Source: Oscillospiraceae bacterium
GTDB lineage: Bacteria; Bacillota; Clostridia; Oscillospirales; Ruminococcaceae
Direction of reading: 5' to 3'
NCBI GenBank assembly: GCA_019416775.1
Contig: DXWR01000263.1
Location: forward strand, 1-11,727
Length of the DNA stretch: 11,727 bases
A program made the position numbers and the translations under genes. The notes under the pieces were generated by a model. That model made no database searches and had not been told where the DNA came from. It saw only the letters and a list, made by a program, of their open reading frames with translations. Positions 4,298-11,718 of the stretch are shown here, in pieces; positions within the stretch are counted from its first letter, which is position 1; each line of letters starts with the position of its first letter.

Positions 4298-6715
4298 TTA
4301 CCGAATCCGAATCCGGCCGGAAAGGGAGAACTTGACGAATTTATACTCGTCGGTGAGGGTGTTCTCCGGCGCACCGGGCTTATCCGCAAAGTTCCGCACA
4401 CCCAAGAACTGGGCGGGGGTAGTCATCAAACGGTTGCCGTCGATGTGACGGTGAGGGCCGTAAAGATTGAAGGTGTTGGGCACCAGTTCCAGCCGGAGAG
4501 TGTGCTCCTGATTGGCGGAAATATGCTCCACCGGAATGATCCAACGGGTGCCCCAGGTGTAACCCAAGAACTCGTTGTCCAAGAACACCTTGGCGGCGTC
4601 GGCAGCAATGTCGGTGAGGTGGATCTGGGCATGATCCAGATCGGTGTGCACCTTAAACTGCTTGGTGGCGGTAATGGGCTTGCTCACAAAGGGGAAGCCC
4701 GCTTCCAGCAGGTTGCCGCCCTGAAAGGGAGCATAGGGGGTCAGATAGAAATCATACTTGGTTTTCAGCTGAGTGTAGGCCCGTTTGCCAAACTGGGTAT
4801 ACCCAGTGTTGTTCTTCACCAAGAACCGGCCGTTAAAGAAGGCAAAGGGCTGTTTTTCCTTGCAGCCGGACACATCCACCTTCACCAGCTGTTCCTTGCC
4901 GGGGACAAACATTTCCCGGGTAATGGGATAGATGTCAAAGCCGTTGCGGTTGCGCCGCTGGCTGACCAGCTTGGCCCCATTGAAGTAGGCCCCTGTCACC
5001 TTGTCGGAGATGGACAAGGTCATGGGGAACATATCGTCGGTGAACTCCTCCACTTGGATGGGGCATTCCAACGTATCCCCGTTGGCAGTCCACTGCATCA
5101 ACAGCTTATTTTCGATAGGCGGGGCAAACTGCCAATCCTGCTGTTCCAAATCGATGGCGTTGTTCAGCTGATACAGGGCCGCATTGGGGCTGGTGTACCG
5201 CACCAGGTAATCCTGGCCCTTCACCACCTTGTAGTCCTCATAGCTGACCACCTGTCCGCCGCCCTTTACAAACCGGTCCAGCAGATCCTTGCCCTTGCCG
5301 GTCCAAACCAGATCGTCGCTGACCACCAGGCGGGTGTAGCATTCCTTGCCGATGGTGAGCACGCCGTCCCGGACGCTGCCGCATTCCTCCACCAGCTTTT
5401 CGTCGCTGAGGTGGAACTGGGCCTTGAAATTATACAGCTCGTCGCAGATCTCCACCACGCTGTTGCTGATCCGGGCCGCTTCGGAATCGGAAACGTTCTC
5501 TCCGTTGTACTCGTTCATCTGTGACAGCTGATCCGGGGTGAAGTTGGCCATAACCCCGCGGGTGGGGCAGATCAGCAGGCTGGTGACCCCGTCCTTGATC
5601 CGAGTGTTGGTGTGATTGATATCGTCAATCAGACTGGGGGTCACATCCCGCCACAGCATATGGGTGGGCACCGAAGCCGGCCAGTCCCGAATGCCGTCGG
5701 CGGTGAAGGTATACATATGGCTGTGGATCAGCGCCTTGGTGATGCCGTGGCTCTTCAGCCAAAGCATATACCGTTCAAAGTCGCCGGGAGTCATGCCATA
5801 GCCGCCGCCCACCAAACTTTCCGCAATGGATTCCCCGTTGGAGAACTGGGCGGAAAGACTGGACATAATCCGAGGATAGAAATGATTTCCCGGCACCCGT
5901 CCGCAGCAATCCATACCGGGCACCGCCACATAGCGCAGAATGTTAAACACGCTGCCGCAATAGGTCAAGGAGAACAAGGGGTTTTCCTCGCCCTTCACAT
6001 GGGCGGCAAACAGCTTGCCATGATTGGTGCACCAACGCTGCAGGGGTTTGTAATAGTGTTCTGCAAGCAAGTCAGACAGATTTTCCCAATACCAGATCCG
6101 GAACTGGCCCGCTCCTTCTCCGTCTTCAAAGAGAAGGTGGAGCTTGTCCTGGATCTCGCCCCCTTGCTGGGCGGAATACCGGGCAGGCATTTCCTGATAC
6201 CAGGGGATCCCGCCGCATTCCCGACAGCTGCTCTTTTCCTTGGAATCAATAAAGCCCACTTCGTCAGAAAAGAATCCGGAGATGTACTCAAAGGCATCCT
6301 CATCCAGCATAGCGGCGTATTTGTCCAAGGCGTAGCGGATCATCAGCCGGGTGTCGGACAGGCTCAAGGAGTTCACCGCATGTTTGGTCTTGACCTCCAC
6401 CTGGCCGTTATGGAATTCCAACCACTGACAGGTAAGTTCCGGGTGTTCTTTCATGATGATCTGCCGGGTCAAGGTGTTTTCCACATAAAGCCAGAAGCTC
6501 AAATCCAACTCTTTGGCCCGCAAAATCACCTGATTGACGATGTCCATGTATTCGTCACTTAAAAAGGCCGGCACATTGGTATAGTGCCGCAGCCGCAGCA
6601 TCACACCTTGAATGCCGCGCTTTTTCAGCCGCTCCAGCTGTTGCAGCATCCGGGGCAGCTCCATGTCGTTATTGATGGCCCAAAGGGATAAAAATTCCAG
6701 TTTTTCCTGACGCAT
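4298..6715 (-). CDS. Large cytoplasmic glycoside-hydrolase-like protein, GH106-like
   Basis: A probable sugar-cleaving enzyme of 805 residues with no signal peptide, so it acts on imported oligosaccharides. The N-terminal half looks like a beta/alpha barrel: RGIQGVMLRLRHY (33-45), ISGFFSDEVGF (145-155, with Asp151 and Glu152) and the segment IAESLVGGGYG (297-307) with Glu299. The latter precedes WLKSHGITKALIHSHMYT, a pattern of the GH106 alpha-L-rhamnosidase-like and related uncharacterised groups. Residues about 380-500 form a likely Rossmann/glutaminase-like layer (LVVSDDLVWTGKGKDLLDRF). Residues about 690-765 resemble a carbohydrate-binding jelly roll (AAKVFLDNEFLGYTWGTRW). ATG 6715 follows GGAGGAGGAG; a TTG seven codons earlier would overlap that site. 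It has its own promoter and terminator. Glu152 and Glu299 are candidate catalytic residues by position only. Glycoside hydrolase is likely; rhamnosidase specificity is a guess. Confidence 0.72.
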   Translation of the reverse strand: MRQEKLEFLSLWAINNDMELPRMLQQLERLKKRGIQGVMLRLRHYTNVPAFLSDEYMDIVNQVILRAKELDLSFWLYVENTLTRQIIMKEHPELTCQWLEFHNGQVEVKTKHAVNSLSLSDTRLMIRYALDKYAAMLDEDAFEYISGFFSDEVGFIDSKEKSSCRECGGIPWYQEMPARYSAQQGGEIQDKLHLLFEDGEGAGQFRIWYWENLSDLLAEHYYKPLQRWCTNHGKLFAAHVKGEENPLFSLTYCGSVFNILRYVAVPGMDCCGRVPGNHFYPRIMSSLSAQFSNGESIAESLVGGGYGMTPGDFERYMLWLKSHGITKALIHSHMYTFTADGIRDWPASVPTHMLWRDVTPSLIDDINHTNTRIKDGVTSLLICPTRGVMANFTPDQLSQMNEYNGENVSDSEAARISNSVVEICDELYNFKAQFHLSDEKLVEECGSVRDGVLTIGKECYTRLVVSDDLVWTGKGKDLLDRFVKGGGQVVSYEDYKVVKGQDYLVRYTSPNAALYQLNNAIDLEQQDWQFAPPIENKLLMQWTANGDTLECPIQVEEFTDDMFPMTLSISDKVTGAYFNGAKLVSQRRNRNGFDIYPITREMFVPGKEQLVKVDVSGCKEKQPFAFFNGRFLVKNNTGYTQFGKRAYTQLKTKYDFYLTPYAPFQGGNLLEAGFPFVSKPITATKQFKVHTDLDHAQIHLTDIAADAAKVFLDNEFLGYTWGTRWIIPVEHISANQEHTLRLELVPNTFNLYGPHRHIDGNRLMTTPAQFLGVRNFADKPGAPENTLTDEYKFVKFSLSGRIRIR

Positions 6716-6737
6716 AGGTCTCCTCCTCCGGCACAAA

Positions 6738-6747
6738 GCAAATTTGC
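6738..6747. promoter_or_regulatory. Palindrome in the leader of the GH106-like gene, possible operator
   Basis: GCAAATTTGC is a perfect 10-base palindrome. With its flanks it forms a 16-base dyad in which 7 of 8 pairs match. It lies downstream of the -10 box and upstream of the ribosome binding site, where a bound repressor could block transcription. No regulator is encoded nearby, so operator function is only a suggestion. Confidence 0.35.
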
Positions 6748-6765
6748 CTTTAATTTACTCCTTCT

Positions 6766-6794
6766 ATTATAGCGCCCCTCGCTAAAAAAGAAAA
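6766..6794 (-). promoter_or_regulatory. Promoter of the GH106-like gene
   Basis: A perfect TATAAT -10 box (6771-6766, minus strand) stands about 50 bases before the start codon. The -35 region at 17 bases (TTTTCT, 6794-6789) is poor, so an activator may be needed. Its presence shows that this gene need not depend on readthrough from the FUSC gene. Confidence 0.55.
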
Positions 6795-6804
6795 GGGGGA
6801 ATTG

Positions 6805-6828
6805 TAAAATTCTAGGGAAAGTTCCCAG
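6805..6828 (-). terminator. Weak possible terminator after the FUSC gene
   Basis: Directly after the FUSC stop codon the minus strand reads CTGGGAACTTTCCCTAG followed by AATTTTA. A short GGGA/TCCC stem with a 4-base loop can form, flanked by CT/AG with one bulge. The U tract is only four bases, so termination would be inefficient at best. Confidence 0.25.
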
Positions 6829-8934
6829 TCAACTGAGGGGAAAATTTTTATCAATATTTTCCAAATTTTTTTGCAATTCCGTCTTACCAACATAGTTGCT
6901 GAGGGCTGTCAATTTATCCACACTTTCCATACACTGCATGGTCAAAGTATTGAAATACAGCTTATCCTCCAGCTTACCGAAGGGTTTGGCCGTTTTTCCG
7001 GGATCCAAAAAGGGAGTGAGTTCCCGGCTGGTATATCCCAACCGGATTCGGCGGATGGAATCACTGAGATTATCTAAAAATTGAGTGAGCATCACATTGT
7101 CTCGGCGGTCAAAGCGGTTTTGCCGGTGGTAAAGATAGCTGTACATCTGCTCCATTTCTTCAACGAGCTTTTGATGGAGGGGAAGCATCTGGCTGTAGTA
7201 CTCCCGTTCCTCCGGCTTCAAATCATTTTTCAAGGACTTGGTGATCTCCTCACTGACCAGATTGGACTGCACCATCAGATCCCGGAACTGGTTGAGGGCT
7301 TCCCGTTTGCCGGCATCGGTGCGAATCAGCCCCACAATTTCCAGATCAATGTCAAAGAGCTGCCGAACCGTTTTCCGAAATTCCGTTTTGGCGGTATTGG
7401 GCAGTAAAAACCGGTTAGCCAAAAAGGTGGTAGCCGCCGCCAGCAGCACATACACCAGCCGAAGCAAAATGGCGGCGTCCAGATTCAGATACAAAGTGGA
7501 AATGGCCATGGCATAACAGGTGGCGTACATAGGCATGGTCCAGGAGGTCACCGGGGCGTAGTACATCAAACAGGTCATCAATACCACCACCAGCACCCGC
7601 CCTCCCATAGAATGGACCAGACTCATCATTACAAAACTCACTGCCAGCCCCGCCACCGTGCCCAAAATTCGGTTGTTGATTTTTAACAGGCTTTCTTCAG
7701 CGTAGGGCATCAGCATCAAAAAGGTGGTCATAGGGTACCAATAGGCGTGTTCCCAGCCGGTGATCTTGCAGAAAGAAAAGGTGACACAGAGCACCACCGC
7801 CAGACGCAGGGCAAACCGCACCTGAAATTGATCCCACTGAAAATATTGTTTCCACCGGGCTTCTCCGTCCTTCTTTTCCGGGACCCGCCAATTTCCTTCC
7901 TTTTTCAGACGGGTACGGTAAAAGTAAGCCTTTTCCCGCTGCATCAAGCAGAATTCCAGCAGCCGCAAAATCTCTTGAATGGCGTCCTCTTCTTCCATAC
8001 AGGGAAGGCGGTTAAGCCGGGCAAAGCTGCGGATGCTGCGCACCAACATCCGGCGTCCCGGCTGGTTAAAGCCTCGGGCAGCCTGCCCCAGCAAGCCGGA
8101 AAGTTGGTGGTAAAATCTTTTTTCTCCTTCCAGCAGGGAACGGCGGGAACTGTAAAAAGTGCTGACGAAATAATGAAACCGCTGGAACAAAAGCATACAC
8201 CAATAATTGATCTTGCCATAATCATCCGCCAGATAGGAAAAATTCCTAGAGCTGTACACTACGCGGCTCATATGAGCCATCATGGGCGGAAAAGCATCTC
8301 TCTCTTGAGAAATATCTTCTCCATTGGCCAGTTTTTCCATCTCCAAAGAAAGAAGCTCCAATCCCCGGCGCACGGTGGCATAGTCCCGCTTTTTCCGGAT
8401 GCGGCGGCTGTGCAGCCACAAAAACAGGGTGACCATACAAAATCCGTACAGCATCACCACCAGCTCCATAGCCAGGTGAGACAAAGGCACCGGGGTCATC
8501 TGGAAAAACACAAACTCCATGCCGTAAACGAAATAAGATTTTGGGTTGAATTTATCCGAAAGCAGACCTACCACCAAAAAGGGCACCGCCAAGTTCAGCA
8601 GAGCGCACAGGGGCAGATTGATGGTAGCCAAAAAAGCTGCCAGACACACCAAAAGCAGGATACAATAAGTGCGCAGCAAACCTCGAAGGGAAAATTCCTG
8701 GGTGTGGCGTTGACGGAATACCAGAATCAGCACCGGGGGAATGATGATATAGTTCACTCCAAAAATTAACCAAACCGACAGGATCAAAAATAGGGAAACT
8801 AAAATGGTGGGATAGGATTCCAGCCAACGTTGCCGGGAATGCAGAACCACGTCCTTAATCCGCCGGCGCAACAACGAACGGGCCAAATGCCGCTTGCGCC
8901 GCTTCTGCGCAGAAGCAAGGGAATTTGAAGGCAT
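6829..8934 (-). CDS. FUSC family membrane protein, putative aromatic-acid-type exporter
   Basis: A 701-residue inner-membrane protein of the fusaric acid resistance (FUSC/ArAE) superfamily, whose studied members such as AaeB export aromatic carboxylic acids. The order of parts is as expected. There is a basic N-terminus (about 11-35), a first membrane bundle (about 42-175) and a long cytoplasmic helical domain (about 176-370). A second bundle (about 372-512) carries YWYPMTTFLMLMPYAEESLL and INNRILGTVAGL, the conserved loop and RxxGT motif of the family. A C-terminal helical region (about 513-701) ends in a possible coiled coil. ATG 8934 follows TGAGGT at 6 bases. It diverges from the GH36 gene and precedes the GH106-like gene on the same strand. 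Substrate and physiological role cannot be told from sequence; a structural role in the envelope is also possible. Confidence 0.85.
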   Translation of the reverse strand: MPSNSLASAQKRRKRHLARSLLRRRIKDVVLHSRQRWLESYPTILVSLFLILSVWLIFGVNYIIIPPVLILVFRQRHTQEFSLRGLLRTYCILLLVCLAAFLATINLPLCALLNLAVPFLVVGLLSDKFNPKSYFVYGMEFVFFQMTPVPLSHLAMELVVMLYGFCMVTLFLWLHSRRIRKKRDYATVRRGLELLSLEMEKLANGEDISQERDAFPPMMAHMSRVVYSSRNFSYLADDYGKINYWCMLLFQRFHYFVSTFYSSRRSLLEGEKRFYHQLSGLLGQAARGFNQPGRRMLVRSIRSFARLNRLPCMEEEDAIQEILRLLEFCLMQREKAYFYRTRLKKEGNWRVPEKKDGEARWKQYFQWDQFQVRFALRLAVVLCVTFSFCKITGWEHAYWYPMTTFLMLMPYAEESLLKINNRILGTVAGLAVSFVMMSLVHSMGGRVLVVVLMTCLMYYAPVTSWTMPMYATCYAMAISTLYLNLDAAILLRLVYVLLAAATTFLANRFLLPNTAKTEFRKTVRQLFDIDLEIVGLIRTDAGKREALNQFRDLMVQSNLVSEEITKSLKNDLKPEEREYYSQMLPLHQKLVEEMEQMYSYLYHRQNRFDRRDNVMLTQFLDNLSDSIRRIRLGYTSRELTPFLDPGKTAKPFGKLEDKLYFNTLTMQCMESVDKLTALSNYVGKTELQKNLENIDKNFPLS

Positions 8935-8948
8935 AACAGGACCTCACA

Positions 8949-8968
8949 ATGCAAACGGAATATTTCCG
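8949..8968. promoter_or_regulatory. cre-like sequence and dyad in the FUSC leader
   Basis: ATGCAAACGGAATAT (8949-8963, plus strand) departs at one fixed position from the Bacillus cre pattern WTGNAANCGNWNNCW bound by CcpA. It overlaps an inverted repeat, CGGAA-TAT-TTCCG (8956-8968). The site lies just downstream of the FUSC -10 box, a roadblock position, and upstream of the GH36 promoter. Single cre-like matches also occur by chance. Confidence 0.3.
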
Positions 8969-8985
8969 CTGCCAAAACTGTGTCC

Positions 8986-9014
8986 AGTATAACACATTTT
9001 CCAGAAAAAAGCAT
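8986..9014 (-). promoter_or_regulatory. Promoter of the FUSC gene
   Basis: The minus strand carries an extended -10 element TGTTATACT with the hexamer TATACT at 8991-8986, about 52 bases before the start codon. The -35 region (9014-9009) does not match TTGACA, which is common for extended -10 promoters. Confidence 0.5.
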
Positions 9015-9034
9015 CTTTCCGCCCTCGGTTTTGG

Positions 9035-9062
9035 TTGCACTTTCCCTGGTTTATGGTACAAT
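9035..9062 (+). promoter_or_regulatory. Promoter of the GH36 gene
   Basis: An extended -10 element TGGTACAAT (hexamer 9057-9062) is preceded at 16 bases by TTGCAC (9035-9040), which keeps the TTG core of a -35 box. Transcription should start near 9069, giving a leader of about 205 bases before the start codon at 9274. Confidence 0.5.
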
Positions 9063-9144
9063 GATGGACAGAGCAAGATTTCTACCGATCTTTGCAAAGC
9101 AAAGTTGAGGCCATGCTGTTTGACCGCAAGGATAGGAATCGGCA

Positions 9145-9207
9145 GCTTTTGTGAAAAGCAAACGCTGCGATTGCGATCCCGCTTTGCTGCCCAAAAGGCA
9201 GGAGCGG
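9145..9207 (+). other. Structured leader of the GH36 gene: two hairpins
   Basis: The first hairpin is GCTTTT (9145-9150) with AAAAGC (9154-9159) around a 3-base loop. The second has an outer CCGCT/AGCGG helix (9179-9183 with 9203-9207) and an inner CTGCC/GGCAG helix (9187-9191 with 9197-9201), joined by a small internal loop. A short TTTT run (9210-9213) begins two bases after it, as in a weak terminator or attenuator. I do not recognise a known riboswitch. Confidence 0.4.
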
Positions 9208-9273
9208 CATTTTGCCTAACCGTGAAAACAGCGGATGCTTATCGTTAATATCAACAGGGAGGCGAATTATTTC

Positions 9274-11373
9274 ATGGCTCAATATTTTACCTTGGAGCAG
9301 GGCAGCCTGCTGCTGCGCTTTGAGATCACTGATTCCTTCCAGACCCGGCTGCTGGAAGTGACCCCTCGGGGAAAACAACCTGTTCAGGTGGCGGAAGAAT
9401 CCAAGCAATGGTTTACCCCAGTAGAGCTTCAGCTCACCGGCGACACCACCCTCCAAACCACCGGCTACAAGCACAACGGCACCAAAGCCGGTTTGGAACT
9501 GGAATACGACGACCGAGAAGAATATGCCAACAACTACGGCCGTAAAATTGAAATCCACTATACCTCCTCCAGCGGCCTGTATGTCACCAGCCACATCCAG
9601 TTTTACGCCGACACCCCCACCGTGCGGTGCTGGACCCAGCTGGACAACCAAGGCACTCAGGAAGTAGGGCTGGAATACGTCTCTTCCTTTGTATACCACG
9701 GTTTAGCCAAAGGGGGCAAGCAGCCCTACTACGACAAAACCACCCTTTGGATTCCTTATTCCTGCTGGTATGGAGAATGCCGCTGGGTGGAACAGCCGGT
9801 AAGTCAGGTAGGCCTGACCCGCCTGCCCATCCATGGACAGGGGTGCTTTGGCCACAGCTTCAACCGCTTTGCCTACGGCAGCCACGGCAGCTGGAGCAGC
9901 TGTGACTATCTGCCCATGGGCATGATCCAGGATAAAGAAGAAGGCTTAACCTGGTTCTGGCAGATCGAATCCGGCGGCCCCTGGCTGGCGGAGTACGGCG
10001 CCACTCCCGGTGGATACCTCTATGTGGCCCTGTCCGGCCCCACCGAAGCGGAGGATCACTGGTGGAAAAACCTGAAACCAGGGGAAAGCTTTACCACTGT
10101 TCCCGCTGCTTTTGGAGTGGTGGAGGGAGATACTCAGGCTGCCCTTCAGGCACTGAATCAATACCGCCGGGATATGCGCCGGCTCAGCGAGGATGCCGCC
10201 CTTTGTAATGTAGTATTTAACGATTACATGAACTGCCTCATGGGAGATCCCACCGAAGAAACCCTGCTGCCCATGATCGACCGAGCAGCGGAACTGGGCT
10301 GCGAATACTACTGCATCGACTGCGGCTGGTACGCCGACGGTTACTGGTGGGACAGCATCGGAGAGTGGCAGGTCTCCAAAAAGCGTTTCCCAGGCGGCAT
10401 CCAAAAGGTCATTGACTACATCCATCAAAAAGGAATGAAGGCGGGAATCTGGCTGGAAATCGAAGGGATGGGGATGAACTGCCCCTTGGCCAAAACCCTC
10501 CCCGACGATTGGTTCTTCTGCCGCCACGGCAAGCGGGTGGCTCAAAATCAGCGCTACCTGCTGGACTTCCGCAATCCGGCGGTGCTGGACTACGTTTCCG
10601 GCATTGTGGAGCCTATGATCGTAGATTGGGGCGTGGACTTCTTTAAGATGGATTATAATGTAAACACCGGTATCGGCAGCGATGTGAACAGCGACAGCTG
10701 CGGGGATGCCTTATTGGAACACATCCGTGCCGTTCAAGACTGGTACCGCTACCTCTACCACCGGTATCCCTTTTTGGTCATCGAAAACTGCGGCAGCGGC
10801 GGACAGCGGATGGACTACGGCTTTTTGCAGCTCCACAGCCTACAGTCTATCTCCGACCAAACCGATTATATCTCCAACGCCTACATCGCCAGCGTCATCG
10901 CCTCAGCAGTGACCCCGGAGCAGAGCGGCTGCTGGGTGTACCCCTATGAAGATGAACGGGAACACGTGATCTTCTGCATGGTCACCGGCCTGCTGCTGCG
11001 GCCCTATGTCAGCGGCAAAGTGTGGCAATTAAGCCAACCGCAACTGGATCTTATGGCAGAGGGCATTGCCCTGTATAAGGACAAGATCCGTCGCCGGCTG
11101 ATTCGCTCCACCCCCTTCTTCCCCCTGGGGCTGACCCGGGAAAACGATCCGGTATTGGCCTTTGGGATGGAAGATGCCAACGGCGGCTTTGTGGCAGTAT
11201 TTGGGGTGGAACAAGATGTAATGACCCTTCCTCTTCCCACCAAAAAGCCCATCCAGCGGGTGAAGTGCATCTATCCAAAAAGCGAGGATTGCCGCTATTC
11301 TGTCTACCAGCAGAAACTCACCGTGGCCCTGCCTCAAAAGAAATGTGCCCGGCTATTTGAGTTTTTCTACTAA
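9274..11373 (+). CDS. GH36 alpha-galactosidase family enzyme
   Basis: A clan GH-D retaining glycoside hydrolase of 699 residues, close to the usual 700-750 of GH36, without signal peptide. It would hydrolyse alpha-galactosidic or related sugars in the cytoplasm. An N-terminal beta-sandwich domain (about 1-300) precedes the barrel. Barrel motifs are YYCIDCGWYADG (345-356), EWQVSKKRFPGG (364-375) and FFKMDYN (456-462) with nucleophile Asp460. ENCGSGGQRMD (504-514) and SDQTD (527-531), which holds the acid/base aspartate, follow. A C-terminal beta domain begins near residue 610. The loop IWLEIEGMGMN (392-402) replaces the usual W-EPEMV-type sequence, so substrate preference may differ. ATG 9274 follows GGGAGG at 11 bases; an upstream ATG at 9235 has no ribosome binding site. 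The gene has its own promoter and a long leader. Confidence 0.92.
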   Translation: MAQYFTLEQGSLLLRFEITDSFQTRLLEVTPRGKQPVQVAEESKQWFTPVELQLTGDTTLQTTGYKHNGTKAGLELEYDDREEYANNYGRKIEIHYTSSSGLYVTSHIQFYADTPTVRCWTQLDNQGTQEVGLEYVSSFVYHGLAKGGKQPYYDKTTLWIPYSCWYGECRWVEQPVSQVGLTRLPIHGQGCFGHSFNRFAYGSHGSWSSCDYLPMGMIQDKEEGLTWFWQIESGGPWLAEYGATPGGYLYVALSGPTEAEDHWWKNLKPGESFTTVPAAFGVVEGDTQAALQALNQYRRDMRRLSEDAALCNVVFNDYMNCLMGDPTEETLLPMIDRAAELGCEYYCIDCGWYADGYWWDSIGEWQVSKKRFPGGIQKVIDYIHQKGMKAGIWLEIEGMGMNCPLAKTLPDDWFFCRHGKRVAQNQRYLLDFRNPAVLDYVSGIVEPMIVDWGVDFFKMDYNVNTGIGSDVNSDSCGDALLEHIRAVQDWYRYLYHRYPFLVIENCGSGGQRMDYGFLQLHSLQSISDQTDYISNAYIASVIASAVTPEQSGCWVYPYEDEREHVIFCMVTGLLLRPYVSGKVWQLSQPQLDLMAEGIALYKDKIRRRLIRSTPFFPLGLTRENDPVLAFGMEDANGGFVAVFGVEQDVMTLPLPTKKPIQRVKCIYPKSEDCRYSVYQQKLTVALPQKKCARLFEFFY

Positions 11374-11376
11374 GTG

Positions 11377-11634
11377 TCAAACAGCGCCAGGAGGAGGCCC
11401 GTAACACTCCTCCAAAAAGTCTTCCGCCAAATCTTTGAGGTGGATCGGCTCCGGCTGTTCTTGCTGCAAACGGCCCAAAAAAATGAGCGCTTTCTGCTTG
11501 TTTTCCGTGAGATTGGGAAGGCTGCCTTTTCCCATGGCAGTCTTCCAGCGAACGCCGTACTGTGTAACCGGCTCTCCTTCGATCCGGCATTGGGTGACCA
11601 TCAGTGTATACTCGGTTTTCGCCGTTGCTTTCAC
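11377..11634 (-). CDS. 85-residue small soluble protein, possibly DUF6514 family
   Basis: Function unknown. The sequence recalls small Clostridia proteins classed as DUF6514, but I cannot confirm this without a search. It begins MKATAKTEYTLMV and continues with an EGEPVTQYGVRW strand-like segment. LTENKQKALIFLGRLQQEQ follows, then IHLKDLAEDFLEECYG. The composition suggests a beta-strand N-terminal half and two helices. It has no signal peptide or membrane segment. The start is GTG 11634, 9 bases after AAGGGGA (11650-11644); nearby ATG codons at 11636 and 11641 are out of frame. The gene converges on the GH36 gene with 3 bases between the two stop codons, so no terminator fits between them. 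A TATAAT box upstream suggests its own promoter. Confidence 0.8.
   Translation of the reverse strand: MKATAKTEYTLMVTQCRIEGEPVTQYGVRWKTAMGKGSLPNLTENKQKALIFLGRLQQEQPEPIHLKDLAEDFLEECYGPPPGAV
11390..11413. repeat. Hairpin at the convergent gene junction
   Basis: GGAGGAG (11390-11396) and CTCCTCC (11407-11413) form a perfect 7-bp stem with a 10-base loop. It lies inside the last codons of the small-protein gene and just beyond the GH36 stop codon. Neither strand has a T tract after the stem, so it is not a standard intrinsic terminator, but it could slow polymerase or protect the GH36 mRNA end. Confidence 0.4.
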
Positions 11635-11712
11635 ATCACATCTTCCCCTTTTGTTTTAAGATTTGAAGTTGAGTAGAAAAAACATCTTGGGATTTTGTAA
11701 TATCCACTCCGT

Positions 11713-11718
11713 ATTATA
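11713..11718 (-). promoter_or_regulatory. -10 box of the small-protein gene
   Basis: A perfect TATAAT stands on the minus strand at 11718-11713, about 80 bases before the GTG start. The matching -35 element would lie past the right edge of the window, so the promoter cannot be completed here. Confidence 0.45.

Larger units (their letters stand above)
8935..9273. other. 339-base divergent regulatory region without a gene
   Basis: This gap between the FUSC and GH36 genes holds a promoter on each strand, a cre-like site with a small dyad on the FUSC side and a leader of about 200 bases before GH36 that can fold into at least two hairpins. Several short frames cross it, none with a start codon plus ribosome binding site or recognisable homology. 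One frame from about 9069 to 9154 reads like normal coding sequence (TEQDFYRSLQSKVEAMLFD and onward) but lacks an upstream start, so a gene remnant is possible. Confidence 0.6.

Noticed and set aside
4286..6562. Long plus-strand frames (412 and 316 codons) opposite the GH106-like gene
   Set aside because: They are antisense shadows produced by the codon bias of the minus-strand gene. They have no matching ribosome binding sites and their translations are low-complexity His/Val/Gln-rich sequence.
7747..8769. Plus-strand frame of 340 codons opposite the FUSC gene
   Set aside because: Its translation is a His/Gln/Lys-rich shadow with no domain, and the minus strand encodes a clear membrane protein.
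9064..9108. Short leader peptide MDRARFLPIFAKQS in the GH36 leader
   Set aside because: Its ATG overlaps the predicted promoter and transcription start and has no ribosome binding site.
9082..9699. Minus-strand frame of 205 codons at the GH36 5' end
   Set aside because: It is antisense to the conserved N-terminal domain of the GH36 enzyme, lacks a ribosome binding site and has the Gly/Val/Phe-rich composition of a shadow.
11390..11413. Hairpin as an intrinsic terminator for GH36 or the small gene
   Set aside because: Neither strand has a T tract after the stem; it is listed only as a hairpin.
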